A stretch of 19,516 nucleotides of DNA from JBFKUL01 sp041635755 (lineage in GTDB: Bacteria > Pseudomonadota > Gammaproteobacteria > Burkholderiales > SG8-39): positions 1 to 19,516 of the forward strand of contig JBFKUL010000021.1 in NCBI GenBank assembly GCA_041635755.1. The letters are read 5' to 3'. A program made the translations under genes and the position numbers. Numbering within the stretch: position 1 is the stretch's first letter; each line of letters begins with the position of its first letter. Below the pieces are notes generated by a model. That model did not search any database. It was not told where the DNA came from and was given only the letters and a program-made list of their open reading frames with translations. Shown in pieces: positions 7,648 through 14,026 of this stretch.

Positions 7648-8535
7648 CTAGCGGCGCACCGCAAGCCGCTGCCGGCTGATCAGGTATAGCCCCGCACCGA
7701 CAATGATCGCCATGCCCACGAGCGACCAACCGTCGGGAAAGTCGCCGAACACCGCAAGCCCGAGCAGCGTGACCCAGACGAGCTGCGAGTAGCTGAACGG
7801 TGCGAGCAACGTCGCGGGCGCGTAATCGAGGGCGCGGATCAGCGCGAGGTGGCCGACCAGCCCGAGCACCCCCATGGTGACGAGAAGCAGCCAGTGATAC
7901 GCGCTTTGCGGCGCCACCCATGCTACGGGCAGCGCGAGCGTGAACATCAGGGTGCCGACCAGGGCGCCGTAGAACAGCGACGTCATCGGATGCTCGATCC
8001 CGGACACTTTGCGCGTCAGGATCTGGTAGAGCGCGTTGGTCAGCGCCATGCCCATCGGCAGCAGCGCGAACCAGCTGAACACGCCCGCGCCGGGTCGCAC
8101 GATCACCAGCGCGCCCGCGAGGCCCACCAGCACCGCGATCAGGCGCGGGGCGTCGAGACGCTCGTGCAGCATCGGCACGGCAAGCAGCGCCACGAAAAGC
8201 GGCAGAACGAACGCAATGCCCGCGGCCTCGGCGATCGGCAGTACGGTGAGCGAGGTGAAGTAGAGAAACGTCGCCGTGCCGAGCAGCAAACCGCGCAGCA
8301 TCTGGATGCCGGGCCGGGCGGTGCGCAGTCGATGCAAGGCGCCGGTGGCGGCGAGATAGCCGACGAGCAATGCGAGATTTACTGCATAGCGCGTCCAGAC
8401 GATGCTTGGCACCGGATACCAGCGCGACAGGTACTTTGCGATGGTATCCATCAGCGCGAAGATCCCGACTGCGATCACCATCAGCAGGATGCCGCGCAGA
8501 TGGGGATGGCCCTGTGCCGCGTCCGGGTCGCTCAT
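7648..8535 (-). CDS. EamA/DMT-superfamily transporter, copy 1
   Basis: Inner-membrane permease of the drug/metabolite transporter superfamily, 295 residues. About ten hydrophobic segments are arranged as two EamA repeats; the first repeat begins with GILLMVIAVGIFALMDTIAKYL, and the second has FALLPMGMALTNALYQILTRKV and SYSQLVWVTLLGLAVFGDFPD. The short N-terminus (MSDPDAAQGHPH) is cytoplasmic. Substrate is unknown; relatives export amino acids or metabolites or carry S-adenosylmethionine. It is transcribed divergently from a second EamA gene across 55 bp and converges with the hydratase gene. A TACAAT -10-like box lies 11 bases before its ATG. Confidence 0.9.
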   Translation of the reverse strand: MSDPDAAQGHPHLRGILLMVIAVGIFALMDTIAKYLSRWYPVPSIVWTRYAVNLALLVGYLAATGALHRLRTARPGIQMLRGLLLGTATFLYFTSLTVLPIAEAAGIAFVLPLFVALLAVPMLHERLDAPRLIAVLVGLAGALVIVRPGAGVFSWFALLPMGMALTNALYQILTRKVSGIEHPMTSLFYGALVGTLMFTLALPVAWVAPQSAYHWLLLVTMGVLGLVGHLALIRALDYAPATLLAPFSYSQLVWVTLLGLAVFGDFPDGWSLVGMAIIVGAGLYLISRQRLAVRR

Positions 8536-8546
8536 CGCAGGGCGCC

Positions 8547-8552
8547 ATTGTA
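8547..8552 (-). promoter_or_regulatory. Putative -10 box for DMT transporter copy 1
   Basis: TACAAT on the minus strand, 11 bases before the ATG at 8535. The implied leader is only a few bases long and there is no Shine-Dalgarno. Confidence 0.4.
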
Positions 8553-8578
8553 CGTACCGGCGCGAGCGCGCGCCTTGC

Positions 8579-8584
8579 TAAACT
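8579..8584 (+). promoter_or_regulatory. Putative -10 box for DMT transporter copy 2
   Basis: TAAACT within TAAACTCGC, 6 bases before the ATG at 8591, so the transcript would be leaderless. It is the same 9-mer as upstream of the patatin gene. No -35 match is obvious. Confidence 0.42.
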
Positions 8585-8590
8585 CGCACG

Positions 8591-9436
8591 ATGGAAATCT
8601 CGCCCGCGGTGATGCTCGCGGTGCTCGCCGCCGCGCTGCTACACGCGGGCTGGAATGCGCTGTTCAAGCTCAGCCCCGACAAGGGACTGGAGAATGCCTC
8701 GCTGGCGGTCGGGCGCGGTGTGCTGGCGCTCGCCGCGGTGCCTTGGCTGCCGCTGCCCGCGCCCGAGTCGTGGCCGTGGATCGCGGCGTCGGTGACCGTG
8801 CACGTGGCCTATTTCTGGGCCCTCGCCGGCGCCTATCGCTGGGGCGATCTGTCGTTCACTTACCCGATCATGCGCGGCGGCGCGCCGGTGCTGGTGACGG
8901 TCGTGGGTGCGGCCATGCTCAGCGAGGTACTGCCCTGGGCGGAGACGCTCGCCGTGGCGCTGATCTGCGCGGGGATCCTGGGATTCGCTGTCGTACCGCG
9001 CGGCAGTGCGGCGCCCGCTCGACAAGCGTTGCTGTTCGCGCTGGGCAATGCTCTGGTGATTGCGACCTACACGCTGATCGACGCGCAGGGCGTGCGCGTC
9101 TCGGGCTCGGCGCTGGCGTATGCCATGTGGTTCTTCGTTGCCAACAGCTTGGTACAGATCGCCATCGGTCTCGCCTGGCGCGGCCGCGAGGTGCCGGTGT
9201 ACGTGGCGCGGCACTGGGTGCGCGCCTTGGTCGGGGGCGCTTTTACCCTGAGTTCCTACGCCATCGCGCTTTGGGCGATGACGCAGGCGCCGGTCGCATT
9301 GGTGGCGGTGCTACGCGAGACGTCGGTGATCTTCGCAGCCGTCATCGGTGCGCTTTTTCTCGGCGAGCGTTTTACGCTTCACCGGGCGGCCGCGACGGCT
9401 ACGGTGCTCGCCGGACTCGTCGCCCTGCGCTTCTAG
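8591..9436 (+). CDS. EamA/DMT-superfamily transporter, copy 2
   Basis: Inner-membrane permease of 281 residues with about ten hydrophobic segments in two EamA repeats. The N-terminal LHAGWNALFKLSPDKG and AYRWGDLSFTYPIMRGGAPV are typical of one EamA subgroup; the C-terminal repeat has APVALVAVLRETSVIFAAVIG and FLGERF. It is clearly diverged from its divergently transcribed neighbour and not a recent duplicate. Substrate unknown. Start is ATG at 8591. No RBS is seen, but a -10-like box lies 6 bases upstream. It is convergent with lysS over a 61-bp gap in which I see no convincing terminator. Confidence 0.9.
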   Translation: MEISPAVMLAVLAAALLHAGWNALFKLSPDKGLENASLAVGRGVLALAAVPWLPLPAPESWPWIAASVTVHVAYFWALAGAYRWGDLSFTYPIMRGGAPVLVTVVGAAMLSEVLPWAETLAVALICAGILGFAVVPRGSAAPARQALLFALGNALVIATYTLIDAQGVRVSGSALAYAMWFFVANSLVQIAIGLAWRGREVPVYVARHWVRALVGGAFTLSSYAIALWAMTQAPVALVAVLRETSVIFAAVIGALFLGERFTLHRAAATATVLAGLVALRF

Positions 9437-9497
9437 CGGCGGCGGCGAACATCGGTCCGCAAGACGCGACGCCTCACTTGGTTCGCAAATGCCCCGC

Positions 9498-11015
9498 TCA
9501 GGCCTCGGGGCGCATGTGGGGAAACAGGATCACGTCGCGGATCGACGGGCTGTCGGTGAGCAGCATCACCAGGCGATCGATGCCGATGCCCGCTCCGGCA
9601 GTAGGGGGCAAGCCGTACTCGAGCGCGCGGATGTAGTCGGCGTCGTAGTACATGGCCTCGTGATCGCCCGCGTCCTTGCGCTGCGCCTGCTCAAGAAAGC
9701 GCTGCGCCTGGTCCTCGGGGTCGTTCAGCTCGGAGAAGCCGTTGGCGATCTCCTTGGCGTCGATGAACAGCTCGAAGCGCTCGGTGACCTCCGGATCACC
9801 GTCTTTGCGGCGCGCGAGCGGCGAGACCTCGGCGGGAAAATCGAGGATGAAGGTCGGCTCGATGAGGTGCTTCTCCGCGATCGTCTCGAACAGCATCAGC
9901 TGCAGCGCGCCCCAGCCCTGCTCGTCGCCGAACTGAACGCCCAGGCCCTCGAGCTTGCCGGCAAGGAAGTCGCGGTCGCGCAGCTGCGCGTTGCTCCAGT
10001 GCTCCGGGGCGTGGCGCTGGATGGCCTGCGAGAGCGTGAGCTGCGCAAACGTCTTGCCGAGCTCGAGCTCGCGCCCCTGGTAGGTCACCTTGGTGGTGCC
10101 GAGCGCGTGCCGGGTAGCCTCGGCGATGATGCGCTCGGTGAGCGCGATCATGTAGAGGTGGTTGGCGTAGGCGCAGTACATCTCCATCATGGTGAACTCG
10201 GGGTTGTGGCGCGTCGAGATGCCCTCGTTGCGGAAGCTGCGGTTGACTTCGTAGACCTTGTCGATGCCACCGACCACCAGGCGCTTGAGATACAGCTCGG
10301 GGGCGATGCGCAGGTAGAGGTCCATGTCGAGCGCGTTGTGGTGCGTCGCGAACGGGCGCGCCGTCGCCCCGCCCGGAATCGGCTGCAGCATCGGCGTCTC
10401 GACCTCGATGTAGTTGGTGCGGTTCATGAAGTTGCGGATACCCTGCACCACGCGAGAGCGCACCGCGAACACCCAGCGCGAGTGCTCGTTGACCAGCAGG
10501 TCGACGTAGCGCTGGCGGTAGCGCGTTTCCTGGTCGGCGAGGCCGTGCCATTTCTCGGGCAGCGGGCGCAGCGATTTGGTGAGCAACCGGAGCTCATGCA
10601 CGCGCACGGTCAGTTGGCCGGTGCGGGTACGGAACAGGAATCCCGTGGCGCCGATGATGTCGCCGATGTCCCAGTGCTTGTAGGCGGCGTGATTCGCCTT
10701 GCCGGCCGAGTCGTCCGCGACATAGATCTGGATGCGGCCGGAGCCGTCCTGCAGGGTGCCGAAGCTTGCCTTGCCCATGACGCGCTTGAGCATCAGCCGT
10801 CCGGCGACGGTTACGGCGACCTGCTCCTTCTCGAGCGCTTCGGCCGGCATCTCGCCGTACTTCTCGTCCAGCGTGATTGCGAGATGCGTGCGAAAGAAAT
10901 CGTTCGGGTAGGCATTGCCCTCGTCGCGCAGCTTCGCGAGCTTGGCGCGCCGCTCGGCCATGATCTTGTTTTCGTCCAGCGGCGCCGGCGCTTCGGGCTT
11001 GTCCTGCTCGTCCAT
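9498..11015 (-). CDS. lysS: Lysyl-tRNA synthetase, class II
   Basis: Charges tRNA-Lys with lysine in the cytoplasm; 505 residues, as for E. coli LysS. The N-terminal OB-fold anticodon-binding domain spans about residues 67-150 (VAGRLMLKRVMGKASF). The class II core has motif 1 around 195-215 (IEVETPMLQPIPGGA), motif 2 at 261-277 (FRNEGISTRHNPEFTMM) and motif 3 at 476-486 (GIGIDRLVMLL). TARPFATHHNALD is also present. The start at 11015 follows the prfB stop by 2 bases, with AAGGGG at 11023-11028 as RBS, 7 bases away. The frame stays open far upstream inside prfB, but that is only a shadow. prfB-lysS is a widely conserved operon. Confidence 0.97.
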   Translation of the reverse strand: MDEQDKPEAPAPLDENKIMAERRAKLAKLRDEGNAYPNDFFRTHLAITLDEKYGEMPAEALEKEQVAVTVAGRLMLKRVMGKASFGTLQDGSGRIQIYVADDSAGKANHAAYKHWDIGDIIGATGFLFRTRTGQLTVRVHELRLLTKSLRPLPEKWHGLADQETRYRQRYVDLLVNEHSRWVFAVRSRVVQGIRNFMNRTNYIEVETPMLQPIPGGATARPFATHHNALDMDLYLRIAPELYLKRLVVGGIDKVYEVNRSFRNEGISTRHNPEFTMMEMYCAYANHLYMIALTERIIAEATRHALGTTKVTYQGRELELGKTFAQLTLSQAIQRHAPEHWSNAQLRDRDFLAGKLEGLGVQFGDEQGWGALQLMLFETIAEKHLIEPTFILDFPAEVSPLARRKDGDPEVTERFELFIDAKEIANGFSELNDPEDQAQRFLEQAQRKDAGDHEAMYYDADYIRALEYGLPPTAGAGIGIDRLVMLLTDSPSIRDVILFPHMRPEA

Positions 11016-11017
11016 GC

Positions 11018-12122
11018 TCAGACCCCTTGTTTCAGGCTTGCGCTGATGAACGCGTCGAGATCGCCATCCAGCACCGCCTGCGTGTTGCCGCTTTCCACGC
11101 CGGTGCGCAGATCCTTGATGCGCGACTGGTCGAGCACGTACGAGCGGATCTGGTGACCCCAGCCGATGTCCGTCTTCGTGTCCTCGAGCTTCGATTGTTC
11201 GGCGGTACGCTTGCGCAGCTCGAGCTCGTACAGGCGCGATTTGAGCATCGCCATGCACTCGGCCCGGTTGCGGTGCTGCGAGCGGTCGTTCTGGCTCTGC
11301 ACCACGATGCCGCTCGGCAGGTGTGTAATGCGCACCGCAGACTCGGTCTTGTTGACGTGCTGGCCGCCCGCGCCGGAGGCACGGTAGACATCGACGCGCA
11401 GCTCGGCCGGATTGATCTCCACCTCGATCGACTCGTCGACCTCCGGATACACGAACACGCTGGCAAAGGAGGTGTGGCGGCGCGCGTTGGAGTCGAACGG
11501 GCTCTTCCTCACCAGGCGGTGAATGCCGGTCTCGGTGCGCAGGTGGCCGTAGGCGTGATCGCCCGTCACTTTCAGCGTGGCGCTCTTGATGCCGGCGACT
11601 TCGCCCTCGGTTTGCTCGAGCACCTGAACCGAGAAGCCCTTCTGGTCGCAGTACTTGAGGTACATGCGCTCGAGCATCGCCGCCCAATCCTGAGCCTCCG
11701 TGCCGCCGGAGCCCGCCTGGATATCGACGAAGCAGTTGTTGGGGTCCAGCGGGTTGGCAAACATACGCCGGAACTCGAGGCCGGCGACCTCGCGATCGAG
11801 CTTGCCGGCCTCCTCGCCGAGGGCTTCGAGCGTGCGCTCATCGCTCTCGCTGCGCACCAGCGCGAACAGCTCGCTGGCGTCGGCGATGCCGCGATCGACC
11901 CGCGACAGGGTCAGCACCACCGCCTCGATGGCCTTTTTCTCCCGACCGACGTCTTGGGCCCGCTTGGCGTCGTTCCAGAGCTTGGGGTTCTCGAGCTCGC
12001 GGTTCAGTTCCTCGAGGCGCTTGTGTTTCGCGTCGAAGTCAAAGATACCTCCGCAGCTCTGCGGACCGAGCCTGCAGGTCCTCAAGCGTGGAGGCGATCT
12101 GGTTGATGCGTTCGGCTTCCAT
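11018..12122 (-). CDS. prfB: Peptide chain release factor 2, with programmed +1 frameshift
   Basis: Recognises UGA and UAA stops and triggers peptide release on the ribosome. The gene is split. 27 codons run from the ATG at 12122 to CTT at 12042, followed by an in-frame TGA (12041-12039). Reading resumes at GAC from 12040 after skipping one T and continues to the TGA at 11018. The joined protein is 367 residues; E. coli RF2 has 365. The stop-codon tripeptide SPF is at residues 207-209 and the catalytic GGQ at 252-254 in RASGAGGQHVNKT. The residue before SGAGGQ is Ala248, the more active form, where E. coli K-12 has Thr. Taking only the unshifted frame would give a false start inside codons that are never read. 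It is first in the operon with lysS; a TATAAT box precedes it. Confidence 0.96.
12038..12053 (-). promoter_or_regulatory. RF2 programmed +1 frameshift site
   Basis: On the minus strand the order is CGGAGG, TAT, CTT, TGA, C. The internal Shine-Dalgarno-like GGAGG, the slippery CTT, the TGA and the following C are at the same spacing as in E. coli prfB, which has AGGGGG TAT CTT TGA C. This is the autoregulatory switch: low RF2 lets the ribosome shift, high RF2 terminates at codon 28. Confidence 0.95.
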
Positions 12123-12144
12123 GTGTCGCGCGGAAAAAGGGCGG

Positions 12145-12150
12145 ATTATA
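12145..12150 (-). promoter_or_regulatory. -10 box of the prfB-lysS promoter
   Basis: Perfect TATAAT on the minus strand, 22 bases before the prfB ATG, giving a leader of about 16 bases. The expected -35 zone (around 12168-12173) is GC-rich and has no TTGACA match; it overlaps a hairpin. No Shine-Dalgarno precedes the ATG. Confidence 0.6.
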
Positions 12151-12161
12151 CCGGCAGCGAA

Positions 12162-12177
12162 AGGCCGGCACCGGCCT
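12162..12177 (-). terminator. Hairpin after the DUF1161 gene
   Basis: Read on the minus strand: AGGCCG, loop GTGC, CGGCCT, then TTCG, so a 6-bp stem with a short T-run. It lies 30 bases past the DUF1161 stop and occupies the -35 zone of the prfB promoter. Weak terminator candidate. Confidence 0.45.
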
Positions 12178-12207
12178 GAATCGCGAGGCCGCTTCCGCGC
12201 GAGCGGT

Positions 12208-12435
12208 TCAGCCGCCGCGCTTGTAGACGATTTTCTTGGTGCCGCCGTCGCAGGTACCGACGACCTTGCCGTCTTCGGGCGCGTCCTTGTCGACGATCGT
12301 CAGGGTGTAAACGGGTACGCCGTTGGCCTTGATCTTGGCGTCGATCTCGTCCTTCAGCTCGTTGCAGTCCTTCCTTTGCGCCATCGCTGGCGAGACCGCC
12401 AGCGCCAGCGCCAGCACCGCAATCAGGCGTTTCAT
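12208..12435 (-). CDS. DUF1161 family small exported protein
   Basis: Secreted or periplasmic protein of 75 residues with unknown function. It starts with a classical signal peptide (MKRLIAVLALALAVSPAMA), predicted cut after Ala19. The mature part has Cys24 and Cys62, likely a disulfide, and the family pattern DCNELKDEIDAKIKANGV, YTLTIVDKD, KVVGTCDGGTKKIVY, which I recognise as DUF1161. The mature chain is only about 56 residues and ends KRGG. The ATG at 12435 has AAGGGAGA as RBS, presented in the loop of a 6-bp stem-loop. It appears to have its own promoter (TATGAT at 12511-12516) and stands between the KTSC gene and prfB, all on the minus strand. Confidence 0.85.
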   Translation of the reverse strand: MKRLIAVLALALAVSPAMAQRKDCNELKDEIDAKIKANGVPVYTLTIVDKDAPEDGKVVGTCDGGTKKIVYKRGG

Positions 12436-12454
12436 ACTGTATCTCCCTTACAGT
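12436..12454 (-). promoter_or_regulatory. Stem-loop exposing the RBS of the DUF1161 gene
   Basis: Minus strand: ACTGTA, AGGGAGA, TACAGT, immediately followed by ATG. A perfect 6-bp inverted repeat places the Shine-Dalgarno AGGGAGA in a 7-base loop directly before the start codon. It could be a thermosensitive or protein-controlled translation element; the same dyad could be an operator. Confidence 0.5.
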
Positions 12455-12510
12455 TGATCGGTCGGGCGTGCACGCGCTTGCCGTTTCCGGCATCCGTGAC
12501 GCCCGCCGGC

Positions 12511-12516
12511 ATCATA
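12511..12516 (-). promoter_or_regulatory. Putative -10 box for the DUF1161 gene
   Basis: TATGAT on the minus strand, about 75 bases before the ATG, predicting a leader near 70 bases. The -35 zone is taken by the stem-loop that follows the KTSC gene. Confidence 0.4.
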
Positions 12517-12518
12517 GC

Positions 12519-12541
12519 GCCCGCGGGCCGCCGCCGCAGGC
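12519..12541 (-). terminator. Stem-loop after the KTSC gene
   Basis: Minus strand: GCCTGCGG, loop CGGCGGC, CCGCGGGC. An 8-bp stem with one G-U pair begins 3 bases after the TAG stop. No U-tract follows. It probably ends the recJ-to-KTSC transcript just before the next promoter. Confidence 0.5.
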
Positions 12542-12544
12542 CGA

Positions 12545-12754
12545 CTACACGCGCTTCGAGGAATATTCCTCGGCGATCTTGTCCTCGAAGTAGCTGCCCG
12601 GGTTGGGCGCCGCCACGAACCGGCGGTGCACTTCGGGGGACACGCCCGAGTACTGGTACACGGTGCCGTTCGAGAACTCGACTTCGAGCACCTGGTTGCG
12701 CTCATCGTAGCCGACCGAGCGCAGCTTCGAGGAATTGACGCGCTTGCGCTGCAT
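12545..12754 (-). CDS. KTSC domain protein
   Basis: Small cytoplasmic protein of 69 residues. The KTSC pattern is visible: SSKLRSVGYDERNQVLEVEFSNGTVYQY at about residues 8-35, then GVSPEVHRRFVAA and GSYFEDKIAEEY. The domain is found alone or fused to other enzymes, including lysyl-tRNA synthetase-like and nuclease proteins, and is suspected to bind nucleic acid; its role here is unknown. The start at 12754 shares one base with the stop of the upstream cyclophilin-fold gene (TGATG), which implies coupled translation. The frame is open further upstream, but that part overlaps the neighbour and is not KTSC-like. Confidence 0.85.
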   Translation of the reverse strand: MQRKRVNSSKLRSVGYDERNQVLEVEFSNGTVYQYSGVSPEVHRRFVAAPNPGSYFEDKIAEEYSSKRV

Positions 12755-13125
12755 CAGGCTTTCTCCACCTCGACCGAGTCGCCGGCACGTACCTTCGCCA
12801 GCGCGCGTGGATCGCCGGTAAGACGTCCGAGAACGTTGCAGGGCGTGACGAGCCTGGGCTCGGCGCCCTTCGAAGCCGGCGTGGGACCGTAGGGCAGGGC
12901 GAGCGCGCACCCTTCGACCCAGAAGCACACGGTGCCGGGCTCGACCACCTGCTTGGCGCCGGCTTCGAGCTTCGCCTTGACCGGTGTCTCGAAATACACC
13001 TCCTCACCCCAGGTCTGCGCGGTCGAGGAAAAGGGCAGTGCCGCGAGTACTGCGGCGGAGGTGGGCGTATCGGCAAGCTCGACCTCGAAACGCGCCTTGC
13101 CGGCCTGGATTCGGAGCTTTGCCAT
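12754..13125 (-). CDS. Cyclophilin-like fold protein (DUF369 type)
   Basis: Cytoplasmic protein of 123 residues that resembles the cyclophilin-like fold family once called DUF369 (TM1367-like). Features: KLRIQAGKARFEVELADTPTSAAVLAALPFSS at the start, WGEEVYFETPV around residues 39-49, VEPGTVCFWVEGCALALPYGPTP in the middle, and LVTPCNVLGRLTGDP near the end. The family has a beta-barrel like cyclophilin but lacks the proline-isomerase active site; function unknown. It lies 9 bases after the methyltransferase-like gene and overlaps the KTSC gene by one base, so it is an operon member. Confidence 0.82.
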   Translation of the reverse strand: MAKLRIQAGKARFEVELADTPTSAAVLAALPFSSTAQTWGEEVYFETPVKAKLEAGAKQVVEPGTVCFWVEGCALALPYGPTPASKGAEPRLVTPCNVLGRLTGDPRALAKVRAGDSVEVEKA

Positions 13126-13134
13126 GACCGCTGC

Positions 13135-14022
13135 CTAGTTCGGGCGCGCGGCGCTCCAGGGCGCCTCGCCACTGCCGCTGTCGACCGTGCCGGAGATTGT
13201 CCCGCCGTCGATCTTGCCGCTGAACGCATAGCTGCGGCCGCGCGCGGTGAATTTGAAGCTCAGCCGGTCGCCGCGCAGCTTGACGCTCTCGAGCTCGATC
13301 TCGCGCCCGCCGATATTGGCGCTGCCCGAGACGCGCGTGAGCTGCTGCGTGAGCTGCAGGCGCAGCGGCTCGCGGCCGAGCTCGGCCGGCACGGTCGCGC
13401 GCCACGCGCCGGAGACCTTTGCGGGCACGACGTACAGGTAGAGAAGCGTGGTGGTGACGCCGCTGATCTGCACCTTGTCCTCGAGGTCCATGTGCACGTA
13501 GCGCTCCGGGATCCAGCCCGCGAGCGGATAGTCGTGCGAGATGACGCGTGTGCCGGGCCGCAGCTCCGTGAGCAACTTCTCGCGCAGCAGATTCACCGTA
13601 TCGGGCAGCAGGTACATGGTGAGCACTGTTGCCTGCGAGATGTCGGTCTTGAACAGGTCCTGCTTCATGAACTTGACGCGGTCCGAGAGCCCATCGCGTT
13701 GCGCGGCCTCGTTCGAGAGCTTCACCAGATCGTCCTTGATCTCGACACCGAAGCCGCGCGCGCCGAACACCTTGGCGGCCGTCAGCACGATTCTGCCGTC
13801 GCCCGAGCCGAGATCGATGACGAAATCCTTCGGCCCGACGTCGGCGAGCTTGAGCATGTCCGAAACGACGCTTTGCGGCGAAGGCACATATGGACCCGCG
13901 CTCTTCGGCGGCTCGGCCGCCTGCAGGGGCAGAACGAGCGCAAGGAGAATTGCGAGCAGCACGAATAACGCGTGCCCGACGGTCTGCGGAGGGTAGAGGT
14001 AAGGCTTTGGATCGACGCGCAT
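13135..14022 (-). CDS. Exported or membrane-anchored SAM methyltransferase-like protein
   Basis: 295 residues. A long N-terminal hydrophobic segment at about 18-35 (HALFVLLAILLALVLPLQAAE) looks like a signal peptide with a QAA site, or an anchor. Then comes a class I Rossmann methyltransferase domain: motif I VIDLGSGDGRIV at 68-79, acidic Glu94 in GVEI, QDLF at 121-124, and SHDYPLAGW at 162-170. This pattern resembles the protein-lysine methyltransferases of the ATPSCKMT/FAM173 kind. Residues about 205-290 form a separate beta-rich tail with repeated G-x-V/I strands (LRLQLTQQLTRVSGSANIGG). Substrate unknown. The predicted export conflicts with a need for cytoplasmic SAM. The gene starts 4 bases after the recJ stop, and the cyclophilin-fold gene follows by 9 bases. 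Confidence 0.82.
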   Translation of the reverse strand: MRVDPKPYLYPPQTVGHALFVLLAILLALVLPLQAAEPPKSAGPYVPSPQSVVSDMLKLADVGPKDFVIDLGSGDGRIVLTAAKVFGARGFGVEIKDDLVKLSNEAAQRDGLSDRVKFMKQDLFKTDISQATVLTMYLLPDTVNLLREKLLTELRPGTRVISHDYPLAGWIPERYVHMDLEDKVQISGVTTTLLYLYVVPAKVSGAWRATVPAELGREPLRLQLTQQLTRVSGSANIGGREIELESVKLRGDRLSFKFTARGRSYAFSGKIDGGTISGTVDSGSGEAPWSAARPN

Positions 14023-14026
14023 GGGA

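Noticed and set aside
9437..9497. Terminator between the convergent permease and lysS genes
   Set aside because: No inverted repeat of convincing length or T-run was found in this 61-bp gap.
9498..11687. A 729-codon open frame that would extend LysS by over 220 residues
   Set aside because: The extension overlaps prfB in another frame and has no LysS similarity. The ATG at 11015 has an RBS and matches the family length.
11018..12085. prfB starting at 12085 with a leader MRTCRLGPQSCGG
   Set aside because: That leader is the wrong frame of the first 27 codons. The frameshift site and the coding match upstream show the true start at 12122.
12436..12454. LexA (SOS) box upstream of the DUF1161 gene
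   Set aside because: CTGT and ACAG are present but 9 bases apart; the E. coli type LexA box needs 8. The gene is also not a typical SOS target.
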